64,000 nt of DNA from Acidobacteriota bacterium. GTDB taxonomy: Bacteria; Acidobacteriota; Terriglobia; Acidiferrales; UBA7541. Positions 21,876 through 31,456 of this stretch are shown piece by piece; the first letter of the stretch is position 1, and each line of letters starts with the position of its first letter. The DNA lies in NCBI GenBank assembly GCA_003154775.1, contig PMES01000148.1, forward strand, positions 89,500-153,499. The letters are read 5' to 3'. The translations under genes and the position numbers were made by a program. The notes under the pieces were generated by a model. The model was given only the letters and a program-made list of their open reading frames with translations. It did not search any database and was not told the origin of the DNA.

Positions 21876-22352
21876 ATGGCGGATAACGAGGAAGACCGGG
21901 ACGATCTACCGGAAGAACCCCAACGATTGTTCACGCTGACGGAGGCGGAACGCACGCGGCGTGAATTGGAGCCTTTTTTGATCGAGGCGATTGGTGTGCG
22001 CAAGAAACTCGGCGCGCTCGAAGAGGAGCTCACCGCGGTTTCCACGCGCATCCTGATGATGGGCGGCATACTCGTGCCATACGCCAAACTGGCCGCAAAG
22101 CGCATGGAGCATCAAGCCCTGGCCGAGATCATGAAAACGAATCTCGAAAAGATTCTATCCACCGGCTGCCTGATCAAGGACCTAGAAGTTGGTTTGCTGG
22201 ATTTCCCGTCGGTCATCGGCAACGAGGAAGTTTATTTGTGCTGGAAGCTGGGAGAAGACCGCATTCGCTATTATCACCGCCAGGATGAAGGTTTCTCCGG
22301 AAGAAAACCGATTGATCCGCGCGATCTGGGTCCCAGCGATCAAGTCCAGTAG
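21876..22352 (+). CDS. DUF2203 family protein
   Basis: A 158-residue protein. RLFTLTEAERTRRELEPFLIEAI, a central helical part, and then KDLEVGLLDFPSVIGNEEVYLCWKLGEDRIRYYHRQDEGFSGRKPI match the DUF2203 pattern, with the final 'WklGE..I.yyH..degf.gR.pi' being characteristic. The function of the family is not known. It starts 42 bases after nadA in the same direction and may be co-transcribed. Confidence 0.85.
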   Translation: MADNEEDRDDLPEEPQRLFTLTEAERTRRELEPFLIEAIGVRKKLGALEEELTAVSTRILMMGGILVPYAKLAAKRMEHQALAEIMKTNLEKILSTGCLIKDLEVGLLDFPSVIGNEEVYLCWKLGEDRIRYYHRQDEGFSGRKPIDPRDLGPSDQVQ

Positions 22353-22448
22353 ACACAGCTAACGTTGATAATCGGCGAACACCTGTAACGGCCACCAAGA
22401 AACCGGGCAGTTCTGGGAGCGCAGCGCTGCAACTGGCGTCGGATGAAT

Positions 22449-22522
22449 CTGAAATCCAAAGTCGAGGAGAGATTTCTCCGCTCCGGGACGGCAAAAAGCG
22501 CCGTCCCTCCGGTCGAAATGAC
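22449..22522 (-). repeat. Diverged family-A dispersed repeat
   Basis: TGAAATCCAAAGTCGAGGAG, then ATTTCTCCGCTCCGGGACGG with an internal GGGACGGC/GCCGTCCC dyad, ending GGTCGAAATGAC. The order of parts matches the copy at 16888-16983. Confidence 0.65.
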
Positions 22523-22606
22523 AGATTCTGGGTGGCGGATGGTGTGGGAGAAGCCGACTTCGGATTCCAGGATAAACCTAGCACCAGGCACGGGAGAAAC
22601 TACCAC

Positions 22607-24724
22607 GTGAGTGAAAACCGATTGAAGGATTCCGCGAGCCCTTATTTGCGTTCGGCGGCCCACCAGCCCATCGACTGGCATGAATGGGGAGAGAGCGCTT
22701 TCACGCGCGCGAAGACCGAGGATAAGCCGATACTGCTGGACATTGGCGCGGTGTGGTGCCACTGGTGCCACGTCATCGACCGGGAGAGCTACGAAAACGC
22801 GGAAATCGCCAAAATCATCAACGAACATTTTGTGCCGGTGAAAGTGGATCGCGACGAGCGGCCGGACGTGGATTCCCGCTACCAGTCCGCGATCAGCGCG
22901 CTCAGCGGACAGGGCGGGTGGCCGCTTACAGGATTCCTGATGCCCGACGGGAAGCCGTTTTTTGGCGGCACGTATTTTCCGCCGGAGGACCAGATGGGCC
23001 GGCCGGGTTTTCGCCGCGTGCTGCTGGCGGTGGCCGATGCTTACAAACAAAAACGCGAGGATTTGGCGCGCACGGCGGATGCCCTTGCGGAGGCAGTTGC
23101 GAAAGCCGAGGCATTCTCCGGAGCGCGCGCGGAGTTTGACTTGAGCATCGTGGATGCGCAGATCAACTCGATCACGCAATTGTTCGATATTCGCAACGGA
23201 GGCTTCGGGCAATCGCCGAAATTTCCGCATGCCTCGGCGATCGATCTTGTGCTGGAGCGCTATTGCCAGACGGGAGAGAAACACCTGCTGGCGATGGCGG
23301 AGACGACACTCGAAAAAATGGCCAAGGGCGGGGTGTACGACCAATTGGCGGGAGGTTTCCACCGCTACTCCGTGGACGAACACTGGCTGGTGCCGCACTT
23401 CGAGAAGATGAGCTACGACAATTCGGAGTTGCTGAAGAACTATCTGCACGGCTGGCAGGTGGCGCGCAATCCTATTTTGCGCGAGACGGCGGAGAGCATC
23501 ATCGGGTGGGTGAACGAGGTTTTGTCTGATCGGGAGCAGGGCGGCTTCTACGCCAGCCAAGATGCGGACTACTCGCTGGATGACGATGGCGATTATTTCA
23601 CGTGGACCTTGGAGGAGTTGCGCGGCGCACTTTCCGGCGAAGAGTCGCGCATCATGGAGCTCTACTACGATGTAGAGCCGCACGGCGAGATGCACCACAA
23701 CCCTTCCAAGAACGTTCTGTGGATCGCGCGGGATGCCGACGAGATCGCCAAGACGCTGGGGCTGGACGAGTCGCAAGTGCGGGTGGAGATCGCGAAGGCA
23801 AAAGGCAAGATGTTGCAGGCGAGGATGCGCCGGCCAACTCCATTTGTAGACAAGACGATGTACGTCAGTTGGAGCGCCATGTTTGTTTCCGCCTATTGCG
23901 AGGCTGCGCGCATTCTTTCCGGGTCCGTGGGCGAAAGTTGCGGGTCATTCGCGCGAAAGACGCTGGACCGGATGTTGAGCGAGGCGTGGAGCGAGGAGCA
24001 GGGCTTTGCGCATCGCATTGGCGGTCCTGCGTTGCGCGGATCGCTGGACGACCAGGTGTTCGGGGTGCTTGGGCTGCTGGATGGTTATGAAGCCACGCTT
24101 GAGTCGCGGTATTTCCGCGCGGCGCAGCGAACGATGGACGTAGCCATCGAGAAGTACGGCGACGCGGAGGGCGGCGGATTTTTCGATCGCGCTTCGGATG
24201 CGCCAGCGATGGGCGGGCTGGAGGTGCGGCGCAAGCCGTTCCAGGATTCGCCGACGCCGGGAGCGAATTCCGTGGCTGTTTTGGCGCTGACGCGGATGCA
24301 TGCGTACACGGACGATGGCCGGTATCACGATTGGGCGAGGAAAACACTAGAAGCGTTCGCGGGTGTGGCGCCGCAATACGGTTTGTTTGCGGCAACGTAC
24401 GGGCTGGCGGCGACTTTGTTCGCGGAACACCCGACACAAGTGATGATTACGGGAGCTAGCGGCGACGCCGCGGCGGAGAAACTTGAAGAGGCTGCGAACA
24501 AAGTGTTTCGCTTCGGCAAGGCGGTGCTGCGCGTGACGCCGGAAGTGCCGCTTGAAAACTTGCCGGCGGCCCTGCGTCAGACTTTGCCGTATCTGCCCAA
24601 GGAGAAGGCGCTGGCGATTGTATGCGCGGGAAGTACGTGCCTGCCGCCGATTAGTGACTCAGAGGAGTTGCAAAGAGTCCTGCAAAAAGGAATTGCGGGG
24701 ACGGCGGCGGGATCGAGGGAATAA
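22607..24724 (+). CDS. DUF255 thioredoxin-fold protein (YyaL/SPATA20-like)
   Basis: About 705 residues. The N-terminal thioredoxin-like domain has VWCHWCHVIDRESYEN with Cys51 and Cys54, followed by VPVKVDRDERPDVD and QGGWPLTGFLMPDGKPFFGGTYFP. The rest is an alpha/alpha six-barrel resembling cellobiose 2-epimerase-type folds (GGFGQSPKFPHA ... GGVYDQLAGGFHRYSVDEHWLVPHFEKM). The family is conserved from bacteria to humans, but its reaction is unsettled. The GTG at 22607 after GGGAGAAA is preferred to an upstream ATG, because the segment before it overlaps repeat sequence. Confidence 0.9.
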   Translation: MSENRLKDSASPYLRSAAHQPIDWHEWGESAFTRAKTEDKPILLDIGAVWCHWCHVIDRESYENAEIAKIINEHFVPVKVDRDERPDVDSRYQSAISALSGQGGWPLTGFLMPDGKPFFGGTYFPPEDQMGRPGFRRVLLAVADAYKQKREDLARTADALAEAVAKAEAFSGARAEFDLSIVDAQINSITQLFDIRNGGFGQSPKFPHASAIDLVLERYCQTGEKHLLAMAETTLEKMAKGGVYDQLAGGFHRYSVDEHWLVPHFEKMSYDNSELLKNYLHGWQVARNPILRETAESIIGWVNEVLSDREQGGFYASQDADYSLDDDGDYFTWTLEELRGALSGEESRIMELYYDVEPHGEMHHNPSKNVLWIARDADEIAKTLGLDESQVRVEIAKAKGKMLQARMRRPTPFVDKTMYVSWSAMFVSAYCEAARILSGSVGESCGSFARKTLDRMLSEAWSEEQGFAHRIGGPALRGSLDDQVFGVLGLLDGYEATLESRYFRAAQRTMDVAIEKYGDAEGGGFFDRASDAPAMGGLEVRRKPFQDSPTPGANSVAVLALTRMHAYTDDGRYHDWARKTLEAFAGVAPQYGLFAATYGLAATLFAEHPTQVMITGASGDAAAEKLEEAANKVFRFGKAVLRVTPEVPLENLPAALRQTLPYLPKEKALAIVCAGSTCLPPISDSEELQRVLQKGIAGTAAGSRE

Positions 24725-24783
24725 AGCAGGTTCCTCTCCCGCTTTGCGGGATCGGAATGACAATGGTGTTTACGCCTTGCCGA

Positions 24784-24812
24784 GATGGGGTCGAGCAATG
24801 CTCGATCCCTAC
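24784..24812. repeat. Hairpin repeat GGTCGAGC-AAT-GCTCGATCC
   Basis: A near-perfect inverted repeat between the convergent DUF255 and DinB genes. It can form a strong hairpin on either strand and may serve as a terminator for one or both. Confidence 0.55.
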
Positions 24813-24837
24813 AAGGACGACCCGCTCGTAGAGTGAA

Positions 24838-25410
24838 TTACTTCTTGGAGCGCGATTCCGGGGGCACCATGCCATTGTTGCGGTAGTAGACGACGAGCGC
24901 GCCATAGTGTTCGCCGGAATGCTCGATCAGGCCATAGGCGAGATCGTAAAGGCGGTCGAGATGCGGCCCGCCGTCGTTGACAGCTTCATTCAAGCCCTTG
25001 TCGCCCTTCTTCTTGATTTCGTCAGCGCCGTCCGCGACACACTGCTTCACAAAGGCCACGATCTGGGCCTTGGTCTTCAGATTGTCCTGCTTGGGATCGT
25101 CGGGATAGCGGGGCTTCTTTCCTTCAGCGAAATCCGTGAAGTAATACATGGAAGCTGAGACGTGCAGGAGCATCGCGCCGAACGTCCGGGATTCCGGGGC
25201 GGGCTTGTAAGCGTACTTGTCTTCCGGGAAATCCTCGGCCATGGCGATGAGCTTGCGCCCAATGTCATTCCATTGCTCCAGCACAGCTTCCGAGGGACTG
25301 AGTGCGGGCTTCGGCTCAGCCTTTTTCATGTTCATGTCTTGTGCGCGAATCGGGAGCACGGCAAGACACGCGGCAAACAAAACCGCGGCAATCACAGGGA
25401 TCTTTCTCAT
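24838..25410 (-). CDS. DinB family protein, exported
   Basis: A 190-residue protein with a signal peptide (MRKIPVIAAVLFAACLAVLPIRAQ) and a DinB four-helix fold: LEQWNDIGRKLIAMAEDFPEDKYAYKPAPESRTFGAMLLHVSASMYYF, then YDLAYGLIEHSGEHYGALVVYYRNNG. The three histidines (in LLHV and EHSGEHYG) form the usual metal site. DinB-fold proteins include thiol transferases for bacillithiol and mycothiol-like chemistry, but this periplasmic version is of unknown function. The type is common in Acidobacteriota. Confidence 0.88.
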   Translation of the reverse strand: MRKIPVIAAVLFAACLAVLPIRAQDMNMKKAEPKPALSPSEAVLEQWNDIGRKLIAMAEDFPEDKYAYKPAPESRTFGAMLLHVSASMYYFTDFAEGKKPRYPDDPKQDNLKTKAQIVAFVKQCVADGADEIKKKGDKGLNEAVNDGGPHLDRLYDLAYGLIEHSGEHYGALVVYYRNNGMVPPESRSKK

Positions 25411-25661
25411 TTTTCTCTCCTTTAGTTTTCCTGGCAGAGAGCCGATATATCAAACGCACGAGATGATGGGAAGTTGTTCCCGAGCCGGAAAGGTGATGAA
25501 ACCGGCGACCGAGGTTTGCCATGATACGCCGGAATTACCGGGCGTGGCTACAAAAGGTTGAAAGCAGACGAGTTACTCTGTGTGCGCAGTAAGCCACAAG
25601 CTCCCGGAATTGTCCGGCGGGCATGGTATTCTAATAGTTTACAGCTGAGGGAGAACTAACG

Positions 25662-26987
25662 TTGAATTGGAGTTGGATTTTGCTGCGCAGTGCGGTGGGG
25701 CTGGGCATTTTGGCCTCGCTGTTTCTATCGCAGCGTTTCTGGTACCGGACGCTTTGGCGGGTCACGTCGAACTGGGGCCGCGTGTGGTTGCGCGTGGGCG
25801 TGCGGCTGATGTATTTCGCCGGGCTGCTGCTCATCATTGTGGCGATTGCGGATGGCCTGCGGCAGGATCACGGGCGCATCCTCCCAACTCATTCTCCGGT
25901 TGAGGCTTTTGCGGGATTGTGGTTTCTCAGCGCCCTGGTAGCGTATTTCGCCGTGAAGGCAGTGCACACAGTGGAATGGGTTTGGCATCGCGTGCACAAG
26001 CCCGCGCCTCCTTCCTTGTCTTCAGCGTTGATGCGGCCCGCAGCGACAGAAGATTTCGTTCCTGATCCCTCGCGCCGCACTTTTTTCAAGACGGCCAGCG
26101 TGGTGGCAGGAGCAGCGCCATTTCTCGGCGTCATGTACGGATTTGCCGCGGAGCGCTTGCGATATGAAGTGCGGCGCATCGAAATTCCGCTGGCGAACCT
26201 GCCACCGGAGCTCGACGGGCTGGAAATCGTTCAGCTCAGCGATATCCACCTCAGCGGCTACATGACGCGCGAATCGGTGCGCCGTGCCGTGGATATGGCC
26301 AATGATGTTGGCGCGGACCTGGCCGTGGTTACGGGCGACCTCATCACTGGCATGCACGATTCCCTCGCCGATTGCATCGAGGAAGTGCGCCACCTGAGAG
26401 CGCCTTTGGGCGTTTATGGATGCAATGGCAACCACGAGATTTACGCGCGCGCCGAGGATCTTGCCGAAAAGCTCTACCAGCAAGCAGGCATGAAACTGCT
26501 GCGGCGCGAAAATGCGGTGATCGCGTACAAGGGCGCGCAGTTGAATCTGATTGGCGTGGATTACCAGCGCGAGCGCATGCCCAGCGGCCGCAAGATGCAG
26601 ATGCTGGACAATCTGGAGCCGCTGGTGCGCCGCGACATTCCCAACGTTCTACTTTCCCATAATCCCAATTCGTTCAATCGCGCCGCGGAATTGGGCATTG
26701 AACTGACGCTTTCGGGGCACACGCACGGCGGGCAGGTGAAGGTGGAAATTCTGGATGTCAGCATCAGCCCGGCGCAATTCATCACCGATTACATTGCCGG
26801 GTTATATCACCGTCCGCTGCTGATGCCAAATGAACCAAAGCGCATGGGAGAGACGATCAAGCTGATGCCCAACGCGCCGAAGGGCCTCGCTGCGCTTTAC
26901 GTCAACCGTGGATTGGGAACGGTAGGCGCTCCGGTGCGCCTGGGCGTCCCACCAGAAATTTCGCACTTCATCTTGCGCCGCGTATAA
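25662..26987 (+). CDS. Membrane-anchored metallophosphoesterase
   Basis: A 441-residue protein. The N-terminal part has three or so transmembrane helices (for example WILLRSAVGLGILASLFL, LMYFAGLLLIIVAIADGL, FAGLWFLSALVAYFAVKAV), then a hydrophobic segment near residue 145 (TASVVAGAAPFLGVMYGFA). The catalytic domain shows all calcineurin-type motifs: LSDIHLSGYM, VVTGDLITG, GNHEIYAR, LLSHNPNSF and LSGHTHGGQ. This is the YkoQ/YaeI group of membrane phosphoesterases, some of which cleave lipid headgroups or UDP-sugars. It starts with TTG at 25662 after GAGGGAGAA; there is no better ATG nearby. Confidence 0.9.
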   Translation: MNWSWILLRSAVGLGILASLFLSQRFWYRTLWRVTSNWGRVWLRVGVRLMYFAGLLLIIVAIADGLRQDHGRILPTHSPVEAFAGLWFLSALVAYFAVKAVHTVEWVWHRVHKPAPPSLSSALMRPAATEDFVPDPSRRTFFKTASVVAGAAPFLGVMYGFAAERLRYEVRRIEIPLANLPPELDGLEIVQLSDIHLSGYMTRESVRRAVDMANDVGADLAVVTGDLITGMHDSLADCIEEVRHLRAPLGVYGCNGNHEIYARAEDLAEKLYQQAGMKLLRRENAVIAYKGAQLNLIGVDYQRERMPSGRKMQMLDNLEPLVRRDIPNVLLSHNPNSFNRAAELGIELTLSGHTHGGQVKVEILDVSISPAQFITDYIAGLYHRPLLMPNEPKRMGETIKLMPNAPKGLAALYVNRGLGTVGAPVRLGVPPEISHFILRRV

Positions 26988-27079
26988 GCTGGTTCGCTCT
27001 TCCCAGCGGGAATCAATCCCACCTGCCACTGGACTTCGCACGATTCCTGCGACACACTCTTCCTTTTCCCAGGGGCTTC

Positions 27080-28864
27080 ATGATCCTTCTCATCATGGGC
27101 GTAGCCGGATCGGGTAAATCCACCGCGGGTTCGCGGCTCGCTGCGCAACTCGGCTGGACGTTTCTGGATGCCGACGATTTCCACTCTCCGGAAAACAAAG
27201 CCAAGATGCGCCGAGGGATTCATCTGGCCGAGGATGACCGCATCCCCTGGCTGCAGGGGATGCACGCGGAATTGGTGCGCCTGGACAGTCAAAAGGAAAA
27301 TGCTGTGCTGGCGTGTTCGGCCTTGAGGAAGTCTTACCGCGAAATCCTCGCAGCAGGCCTGGACCTTCGTGTTGTTTACCTGAAGGGCTCCCAGGAAGTG
27401 ATCCAGCAGCGGATTCAAGAACGCCACGCGCATTTTGCGGGCACGTCCATCCTGGCAGACCAATTCGCGGTGCTGGAGGAGCCTGTTGACGCCCTCGACC
27501 TCGATGTCACGCTCCCGACAGAGCAATTGGTTGCGGAAATCTTGGCGCACTACGGGCTCACGCCATCCGCATCCGCCAGCTCAGGCGATGCGGTGATTCA
27601 TCGGCTGCTGTGGCGTTTACTGCCATTTCTTTTTCTTCTCTACGTGGTGGCTTATCTCGACCGCATCAATGTGGGATTTGCCGCGCTGCAGATGAAGAGC
27701 CAGTTGAAATTCAGCGATGCCGTGTACGGACTGGGCGCCGGCATTTTCTTTCTTGGGTACTTTCTATTTCAAGTTCCCAGCAATATGGCCATGCAAAGAT
27801 TTGGTGCGCGCCGCTGGATTGCATTCCTGATGATTCTGTGGGGCGGAATATCCGCATCCATGATGTTCGTGGGCTCCGCAAGGTCGTTTTACACGATGCG
27901 ATTTCTGCTCGGCGCCGCGGAGGCGGGCTTCTTTCCCGGCGTCATCTATTACCTGCGCAACTGGTTTCCCGCGGCAGTGCGGGCGCGCGCCCTGGCGCTG
28001 TTCATAATGGCGGGGCCGATTGCGGGAGTCATTGGCGGGCCGATCTCCGGCGCGCTGCTGGGACTTCACCGGCGCGCCGGCCTGGCAGGCTGGCAATGGC
28101 TTTTTCTGCTCGAAGGCATCCCGGCGATTTTGTTGGGCTTTGTGGCGTATTTCTTTTTGACGGACCGGCCGGAAAAGGCGCGCTGGCTCTGCGCGGGCGA
28201 TCTGGCGTGGCTCGTCTCCGCGTTGCGCAGAGACGAAATTGCTGCGTCGAGGGAGCGGGCGGCGCCTGCCGGCATCTTGGCTATGCTGGCGAGTGCGCGT
28301 GTCTGGGGTTTTTCCTTCGTCTATTTCAGCGCCGTAGCCTGTGCTTATAGTATCGGGCTGTGGCTGCCCACGGCGATCAGAGCGCTTTCAGGGATTAGCA
28401 CTTTCGTGATCGGGCTGCTGGCAGCCATACCGTATTTGGCTGCGGCCATCGCCATGGTCATCGTCGGCGCGCATTCCGATCGTACGGGCGAACGCGACTG
28501 GCACGTTGCTCTTCCCGCGTTCGTCACTTGCTTCGCACTAGCGGCTGCCGCTTTTGCGACGACCGTCCCGGCCACGGTTGCCGCTTTCACGATCGCCATG
28601 GCGGCGGAGTTCAGCATGATGGGGCCGTTTTGGGTGCTGGCTTCGGGAACACTGGACGCCAAGACCGCAGCGGCGGGGATTGCCTTCATCAACGCCATCG
28701 GGAATCTCGGCAGCGGACTCGGCCCTTACTGGATCGGATATTTGCGCACGGCCACGGGAAGTTTTCGCGGAGGCTTGCTGAGCATCGCGGTGCTGCTCTT
28801 TCTGGCAGGCTTCACGGTTCTCGGGATTCGTCAAACCCGGGTCACCCGGACGGTGAGCAGTTGA
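27080..28864 (+). CDS. Gluconokinase-MFS transporter fusion protein
   Basis: A 594-residue single reading frame with two enzymatic halves. Residues 1-160 are a gluconokinase: GVAGSGKST P-loop (7-15), LDADDFHSPENKAKM, ACSALRKSYRE, and RHAHFAGTSILADQFAVLEEP. Residues about 175-590 form a 12-helix MFS transporter of the anion:cation symporter type (YLDRINVGFAALQMK, YFLFQVPSNMAMQRFGARRWI, RFLLGAAEAGFFPGVIYYLRNWFP). A short Ser/Ala linker joins them, with no frameshift or internal stop. The likely role is uptake and immediate phosphorylation of gluconate or a related sugar acid at the inner membrane. The kinase would face the cytoplasm. The substrate is inferred from the kinase half. Confidence 0.9.
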   Translation: MILLIMGVAGSGKSTAGSRLAAQLGWTFLDADDFHSPENKAKMRRGIHLAEDDRIPWLQGMHAELVRLDSQKENAVLACSALRKSYREILAAGLDLRVVYLKGSQEVIQQRIQERHAHFAGTSILADQFAVLEEPVDALDLDVTLPTEQLVAEILAHYGLTPSASASSGDAVIHRLLWRLLPFLFLLYVVAYLDRINVGFAALQMKSQLKFSDAVYGLGAGIFFLGYFLFQVPSNMAMQRFGARRWIAFLMILWGGISASMMFVGSARSFYTMRFLLGAAEAGFFPGVIYYLRNWFPAAVRARALALFIMAGPIAGVIGGPISGALLGLHRRAGLAGWQWLFLLEGIPAILLGFVAYFFLTDRPEKARWLCAGDLAWLVSALRRDEIAASRERAAPAGILAMLASARVWGFSFVYFSAVACAYSIGLWLPTAIRALSGISTFVIGLLAAIPYLAAAIAMVIVGAHSDRTGERDWHVALPAFVTCFALAAAAFATTVPATVAAFTIAMAAEFSMMGPFWVLASGTLDAKTAAAGIAFINAIGNLGSGLGPYWIGYLRTATGSFRGGLLSIAVLLFLAGFTVLGIRQTRVTRTVSS

Positions 28865-28950
28865 TTTTTCCTCCCGCTAACCAATATGGTTGTTTACGAG
28901 TCCAATCGAATCAGGGGATAATTCTTCCCTCACGACCAAAGGATAAAAGA

Positions 28951-31260
28951 ATGAACATGACTTATCGTCCGTGGCTGGTGTCCGGAGTTGTGCTCGCGGG
29001 AATTTCTCTTGCCCCTATTCGTGCTCATGTGGCTGCCGATGATGCGCCGCTGTACGGCTATTCCGCCGAATCCTCGCGCATCGAGCGGCAGTGGGAAGAG
29101 AAGCTGCGCGCCATCCCGAGCACGGAAAATCTTCGCGCCTACATGCAGCGGCTTTCGGCGCGGCCGCATCACGTCGGATCTCCGTACGACAAGGACAACG
29201 CCGAGTGGATCGCGGCAAAGTTCAAGGAGTTCGGACTGGAGACGCACATCGAATCCTACGACGTGCTCTTCCCTACGCCGAAGGAGCGGCAGGTTGAATT
29301 GCTCGATTGCAGCGGCGCGAGCGGAACGGATTGCCGGACAAAATTTACTGCAAAACTCGAGGAACCCAGCTTGCCGGAAGATCCCACTTCCAACCAGAAG
29401 TCCGAGCAATTGCCAACCTTCAACGCGTTTTCCAGGGATGGAGACGTCACCGCGCCTCTCGTCTACGTAAATTACGGGATACCGGAAGATTACGAACAAC
29501 TGGAAAAGCTGGGTGTTTCCGTGAAAGGGGCAATCGTGATTGCGCGCTACGGCCATTCCTGGCGCGGCATCAAGCCCAAGGTTGCCGCGGAGCACGGCGC
29601 GCTCGGCTGCCTGATCTACTCCGATCCTCATGAAGACGGGTATTTTCAAGGCGAGACGTTTCCCGCCGGCGCTTATCGCCCGAAGGATGGCGCGCAACGC
29701 GGCAGTGTCGCCGATGATCCCATCTATCCCGGTGATCCACTGACTCCCGGAGTGGCTGCGACAAAAAACGCCAAGCGTCTGGAGTTGAAGGATGTTCCAG
29801 TGATCACAAAGATTCCCGAGCTGCCGCTTTCTTATGGAGACGCGCAGCCGTTGCTTGCTGCGCTTGCCGGCCCGGTGTCTCCCGCCGGCTGGCGTGGAAA
29901 TCTGCCGATCACCTATCGTGTTGGTCCGAGCACGATGAAGGTGCATCTGAAGGTCAAGTTCAATTGGGATTTGAAGCCCATCTATGACGTGATTGCGAAG
30001 ATTCCCGGATCCTCGGACGCGGACCAGTGGATCATTCGCGGGAATCATCACGATGCGTGGGTTAATGGAGCCGAGGACCCTATTTCCGGGCTGGTCGCAG
30101 TGCTGGAAGAAGCGCGGGCGCTGGGCGAACTGGTGAAGCAGGGCTGGAGGCCAAAACGCACGATTATTTATTGCGCTTGGGATGCGGAAGAGCCCGGCTT
30201 AATCGGCTCGACGGAATGGGTGGAGGACCATGGCGACGATTTGCGCGAACACGCCGTTGCGTACATCAATTCTGACAGCAACGCCCGCGGCTATTTTGGC
30301 GCCGAGGGATCGCACACGCTGGAAAAAATGATGAATGAGGTGGTGCGCGACATCCAGGATCCGGAAACAAAACTGTCTGTCTGGAAGCGCCAGCAGCTTG
30401 GCGCCATCGCGTCTGCGAACACACCAGAAGAGCGGCGGGACGCACGCAACCGCGCCGACCTGCGCATGGGCGCGCTCGGCTCCGGGTCGGACTATGGGGC
30501 GTTCTTGCAGCACGCCGGCATAGCGTCTCTCGACATTGGCTATGACGGTGAGGATGGCGGCGGCATCTATCACTCGATTTACGACGATTTTTACTGGTAC
30601 ACGCATTTCAGCGACGTGGATTTCGTGTACGGACGCGCCCTTGCGCAGACCGGCGGCATGACGGTGATGCGCCTTGCGGATGCGGATGTGCTGCCCTTCG
30701 AGTTCAGCGATTTCGCGGAGACTATGCAGACCTACGTCAAACAGCTTAAGAATCTTCTGAAAGAGAAGCAGGAGGAGATCGGCGAGCGCAACAGAGAGAT
30801 CGAGGAAGGCGTTTTTCAGGCCACCAATGATCCGCGCCGCCCCACGGTTGCTCCGAAAATGGAGAGCGTGCCGCCTTTCCTGAATTTCGCGCCGCTGGAC
30901 AACGCCGTGACGGAACTGGCGAAGAGCGCCGAAGCTTACAAGAAGGCGTATGAGCAGGCGAGCGCCAAGGCCGATTTCGGCAAGCTGTCTGCCTCGGAGC
31001 TGAATCGCATGCTGGGAAAAAACGAACAGCAGCTTACGCGCGAGGAAGGTCTCCCGCGACGTCCGTGGTTCAAGCACGAAATCTACGCGCCGGGGCAGTA
31101 CACCGGTTACGAAGCCAAAACGCTGCCGGCTGTTCGCGAGGCGCTGGAACTGAAGCGCTGGAAGCAAGCCGAAGAAGCGATCGTGGTTGTCTCCAAAGTG
31201 CTGGAAGGTGAGGCGGAGTACATTTCCGCGGCGGCCGCGAAATTGTCGGCATTGCATTAG
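28951..31260 (+). CDS. M28 family metallopeptidase (glutamate carboxypeptidase II-like)
   Basis: A 769-residue exported peptidase. A signal peptide (1-26) is followed by a PA domain insert (VNYGIPEDYEQLEKLGVSVKGAIVIARYG) and the M28 catalytic core: GNHHDAWVNGAEDPISG supplies His and Asp ligands, WDAEEPGLIGS the Glu pair, YINSDSNARG an Asp, and GGGIYHSIYDDFYWY the last His. The C-terminal 170 residues are the transferrin-receptor-like dimerisation domain. Glutamate carboxypeptidase II relatives remove C-terminal acidic residues from peptides. It begins with ATG 28951 after AAAGGATAAAAG. Confidence 0.93.
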   Translation: MNMTYRPWLVSGVVLAGISLAPIRAHVAADDAPLYGYSAESSRIERQWEEKLRAIPSTENLRAYMQRLSARPHHVGSPYDKDNAEWIAAKFKEFGLETHIESYDVLFPTPKERQVELLDCSGASGTDCRTKFTAKLEEPSLPEDPTSNQKSEQLPTFNAFSRDGDVTAPLVYVNYGIPEDYEQLEKLGVSVKGAIVIARYGHSWRGIKPKVAAEHGALGCLIYSDPHEDGYFQGETFPAGAYRPKDGAQRGSVADDPIYPGDPLTPGVAATKNAKRLELKDVPVITKIPELPLSYGDAQPLLAALAGPVSPAGWRGNLPITYRVGPSTMKVHLKVKFNWDLKPIYDVIAKIPGSSDADQWIIRGNHHDAWVNGAEDPISGLVAVLEEARALGELVKQGWRPKRTIIYCAWDAEEPGLIGSTEWVEDHGDDLREHAVAYINSDSNARGYFGAEGSHTLEKMMNEVVRDIQDPETKLSVWKRQQLGAIASANTPEERRDARNRADLRMGALGSGSDYGAFLQHAGIASLDIGYDGEDGGGIYHSIYDDFYWYTHFSDVDFVYGRALAQTGGMTVMRLADADVLPFEFSDFAETMQTYVKQLKNLLKEKQEEIGERNREIEEGVFQATNDPRRPTVAPKMESVPPFLNFAPLDNAVTELAKSAEAYKKAYEQASAKADFGKLSASELNRMLGKNEQQLTREEGLPRRPWFKHEIYAPGQYTGYEAKTLPAVREALELKRWKQAEEAIVVVSKVLEGEAEYISAAAAKLSALH

Positions 31261-31331
31261 AATAAAGAGACCGGGGAAGGCGTTTCGCCGCATTCCCCGG
31301 CATTCCGATCGCAGGAGCCCGCACATTCCTT

Positions 31332-31390
31332 CCTACAACCTTGCGATTGTGGGCTTTGGCCACGTGGGCCGCGCCCTTCTCCGCTGTTAG
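31332..31390 (+). pseudogene. Remnant of a homoserine dehydrogenase-like N-terminus
   Basis: About 19 codons read SYNLAIVGFGHVGRALLRC and then stop. The GFGHVGRALL segment is a Rossmann nucleotide-binding turn, and SYNLAIVGFG-VGRAL is the usual opening of homoserine dehydrogenases. There is no ATG start, only GCAGGAG placed before an ATT. It seems to be the leftover front of a gene whose rest has been deleted, sitting between the M28 peptidase and the second PNPOx gene. Confidence 0.4.
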
Positions 31391-31456
31391 GGCTTGAATT
31401 CGCTGATGGCTCACCTGTGAAAGTGCGCGGCGTAGTCTGGCGTGGGAATCGAAACA

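Noticed and set aside
22340..23776. 478-aa minus-strand frame
   Set aside because: It is opposite the DUF255 gene, which is well supported.
28930..30051. 373-aa minus-strand frame
   Set aside because: It is the shadow of the M28 peptidase gene.
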